The notes under the pieces: model-generated
Database searches by the model: none
The model's input: the letters and a program-made list of their open reading frames with translations, nothing else
Told to the model about the DNA's origin: nothing
Origin: Ceriagrion tenellum
Lineage: Eukaryota > Arthropoda > Insecta > Odonata > Coenagrionidae
NCBI GenBank assembly: GCA_963169105.1
Contig: OY720640.1
Location: 57,413,527 to 57,477,526 of the forward strand
Direction: 5' to 3'
Length of the DNA: 64,000 bases
Part shown: positions 62,633-64,000 of the stretch, in pieces
How the letters are laid out: the number at the start of each line of letters is the position of its first letter
How positions within the stretch are numbered: the first letter of the stretch is position 1
Made by a program: the position numbers and the translations under genes

Positions 62633-63130
62633 ACAATTTCAGCTAATTTCTTCAGGTCTTCAGATTTGAGGTAAGTCGTTCCCGTACGAACAGGTCTATG
62701 CATCGAGCGGAAGGACCGAGGACCGACTTCTATGAAACGAACGTTCCTTTCCCTCCTTCCGGTTCTTTTGGTCCATCGTTCCTTTCGGTAAATAGTTCCT
62801 TTTAGTCCTTAGTTCCTTCAGGTCTTCGGATAGAAAAGGAAATTTTAACTCTTTTTGGCTGCTAATTTGATTTTTATCTTTTATTGATCCTATATTGTAA
62901 AATTCTGTTATAGTAGCAAGCGCATCATTTCTACTACCTAATTTTTAATTTATTAAATGCTAAGTTCAATTTGATAATAAAAATAGATGACTACTAATAA
63001 AAAAGGAACGGTGACCGAGTGAAAATGAACGGGTCACAAACAGGAAAACTTCAGAGTGAACGAGTTCGCAGAGATGAACGAGTTTTCTCACTACTGCTTC
63101 AGACCTCCAGACTTGAAGATTCACTTCGTC
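62633..63130. repeat. Low-complexity GTTCCTT/GAACG repeat region
   Basis: The first half is rich in CGTTCCTTTC, AGTTCCTT and TTCAGGTCTTCGG. The second half (62995-63130) is rich in the complementary sense (GGAACGG, GAACGGG, GAACGAG, CTTGAAGATTC). Together they suggest an imperfect inverted arrangement about 490 bp long, possibly a foldback element. Confidence 0.4.
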
Positions 63131-64000
63131 ATTATGATGTTTTTAAACAACGTCTGTCTTCAGATATTATGCGACTGAGAGACCAGGAATTTTGCAGCCA
63201 CGGTGAATTATTTAATACAAATTTCCCATCCATAGACACAGGGTTCGAGTCCCATGATAGGAGGAGATAATTCAATTATTTCCTTATAGTTACTTTAAAA
63301 GTACGATGGAGATAGTTATAGAGAAGAACTGTGATGGTGAACGGTAGATACCTCTTCGCCATTCCATAAGAGCGAGAAGATAACACTTAAACGGTTTCTT
63401 TTATTACCTTTCACCTTATCCTCATCACACTTATGCCCACTATACCACACTATACCCATCAATGATTCACGGAGAAAACAACCAAATTGGTGGTCACATC
63501 TAATAAGTCTACTATTTCTTCACGGTTATACTTAGGAACGGTGCTCTTTCGGGCATGACATTGAAGTGAGTAAAATCCACCTGTACAGCTACTCAACTCC
63601 CCTATTTGCCGGAATAAATGTGTTGGAGGGTGAGAGAAGGATGCAGGGAATATGGAAAAGTAAAGAAGCACAAGCAATAGCATGGGAATGCGGGTCAGAT
63701 GAGCGGTGAGACGAATTGGGATGCCACCGCGGAAGTATGAGATGATGAAGAAGAGAGGCGGCGGGAGTGTTTGATGGACTGTGGAGAAATGGCGGCGGAA
63801 AGGGGAGAGTATAAGGTGCTGGGAGATTGCGGTGAATGGAAGGATGGGTGCGGAAACTCCCAGGTCGAGGCTATGAGAAACGACGAGAAAAGGGAGGATA
63901 AATAGGAATTCGGACATGGGGAGTTTGGTGGTTGATGAGGAAATAGGTAGGAGTGGAGTGAGATTTTGATCAAGAGCATGAGAAAAGGAAATTAGAATCC
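63131..64000. other. No gene seen; purine-rich island at 63600-63930
   Basis: The minus-strand frames (152 and 94 codons) over the island are Ser/Leu/Pro/His-rich and overlap each other, so are taken as composition artefacts. Confidence 0.4.

Noticed and set aside
63235..63270. GGGTTCGAGTCCC, tRNA B-box-like
   Set aside because: No A box, anticodon arm or matching acceptor strand could be found upstream; not a tRNA gene.
1..64000. CRISPR arrays, operons, bacterial genes or viral insertions
   Set aside because: No regularly spaced repeats, no dense coding and no viral protein motifs were seen; the content is eukaryotic transposon debris.

Overview
The window looks like gene-poor nuclear DNA from an arthropod, most likely an insect. 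It is AT-rich, contains one assembly gap of 200 N, and has no operons, no ribosome-binding-site-led genes and no convincing host protein-coding exon. The coding similarity I recognise belongs to decayed transposable elements: several non-LTR retrotransposon (LINE) families, a piggyBac element, a mariner element and a tRNA-derived SINE. That mixture, with LINE tails of the TACATC and ATG types, is typical of arthropods. The species cannot be fixed from this sequence alone. All family names come from recalled protein motifs, not from a search.

Layout. 1-8 kb: AT-rich DNA with hairpins, a possible tRNA-like SINE head, and short hammerhead-ribozyme-like motifs. 8.0-9.7 kb: a 5'-truncated LINE on the minus strand with readable reverse-transcriptase motifs. 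11.0-11.5 kb: a MITE with TTAA flanks, with a second inverted copy at 38.7-39.2 kb. 15-22.7 kb: the gap, old local duplications and LINE remnants. 22.8-28.7 kb: six LINE fragments, a 200-bp palindrome enclosing a hammerhead-like core, and a second hammerhead-like unit. 29-38 kb: no gene seen, only purine-rich islands and weak motifs. 39.5-46.2 kb: two L2/CR1-like LINE copies on the minus strand flanking a 2.5-kb piggyBac element. That element keeps both ends and its two terminal coding domains but has lost the catalytic core.

46.2-64 kb: a dense retroelement cluster at 50.1-53.5 kb. Within it a SINE sits inside a mariner, which itself sits in the 3' tail of a LINE. Beyond the cluster are two related copies of a short dispersed repeat (55.8 and 57.0 kb), a LINE tail at 59.3 kb, and more purine-rich islands.

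Nothing here forms a working pathway. The readable story is insertion history and non-autonomous elements. The two most interesting themes are the repeated hammerhead-ribozyme-like cores (CUGANGA, stem II, GAAAC) and the purine-rich islands, which almost all face the same strand.
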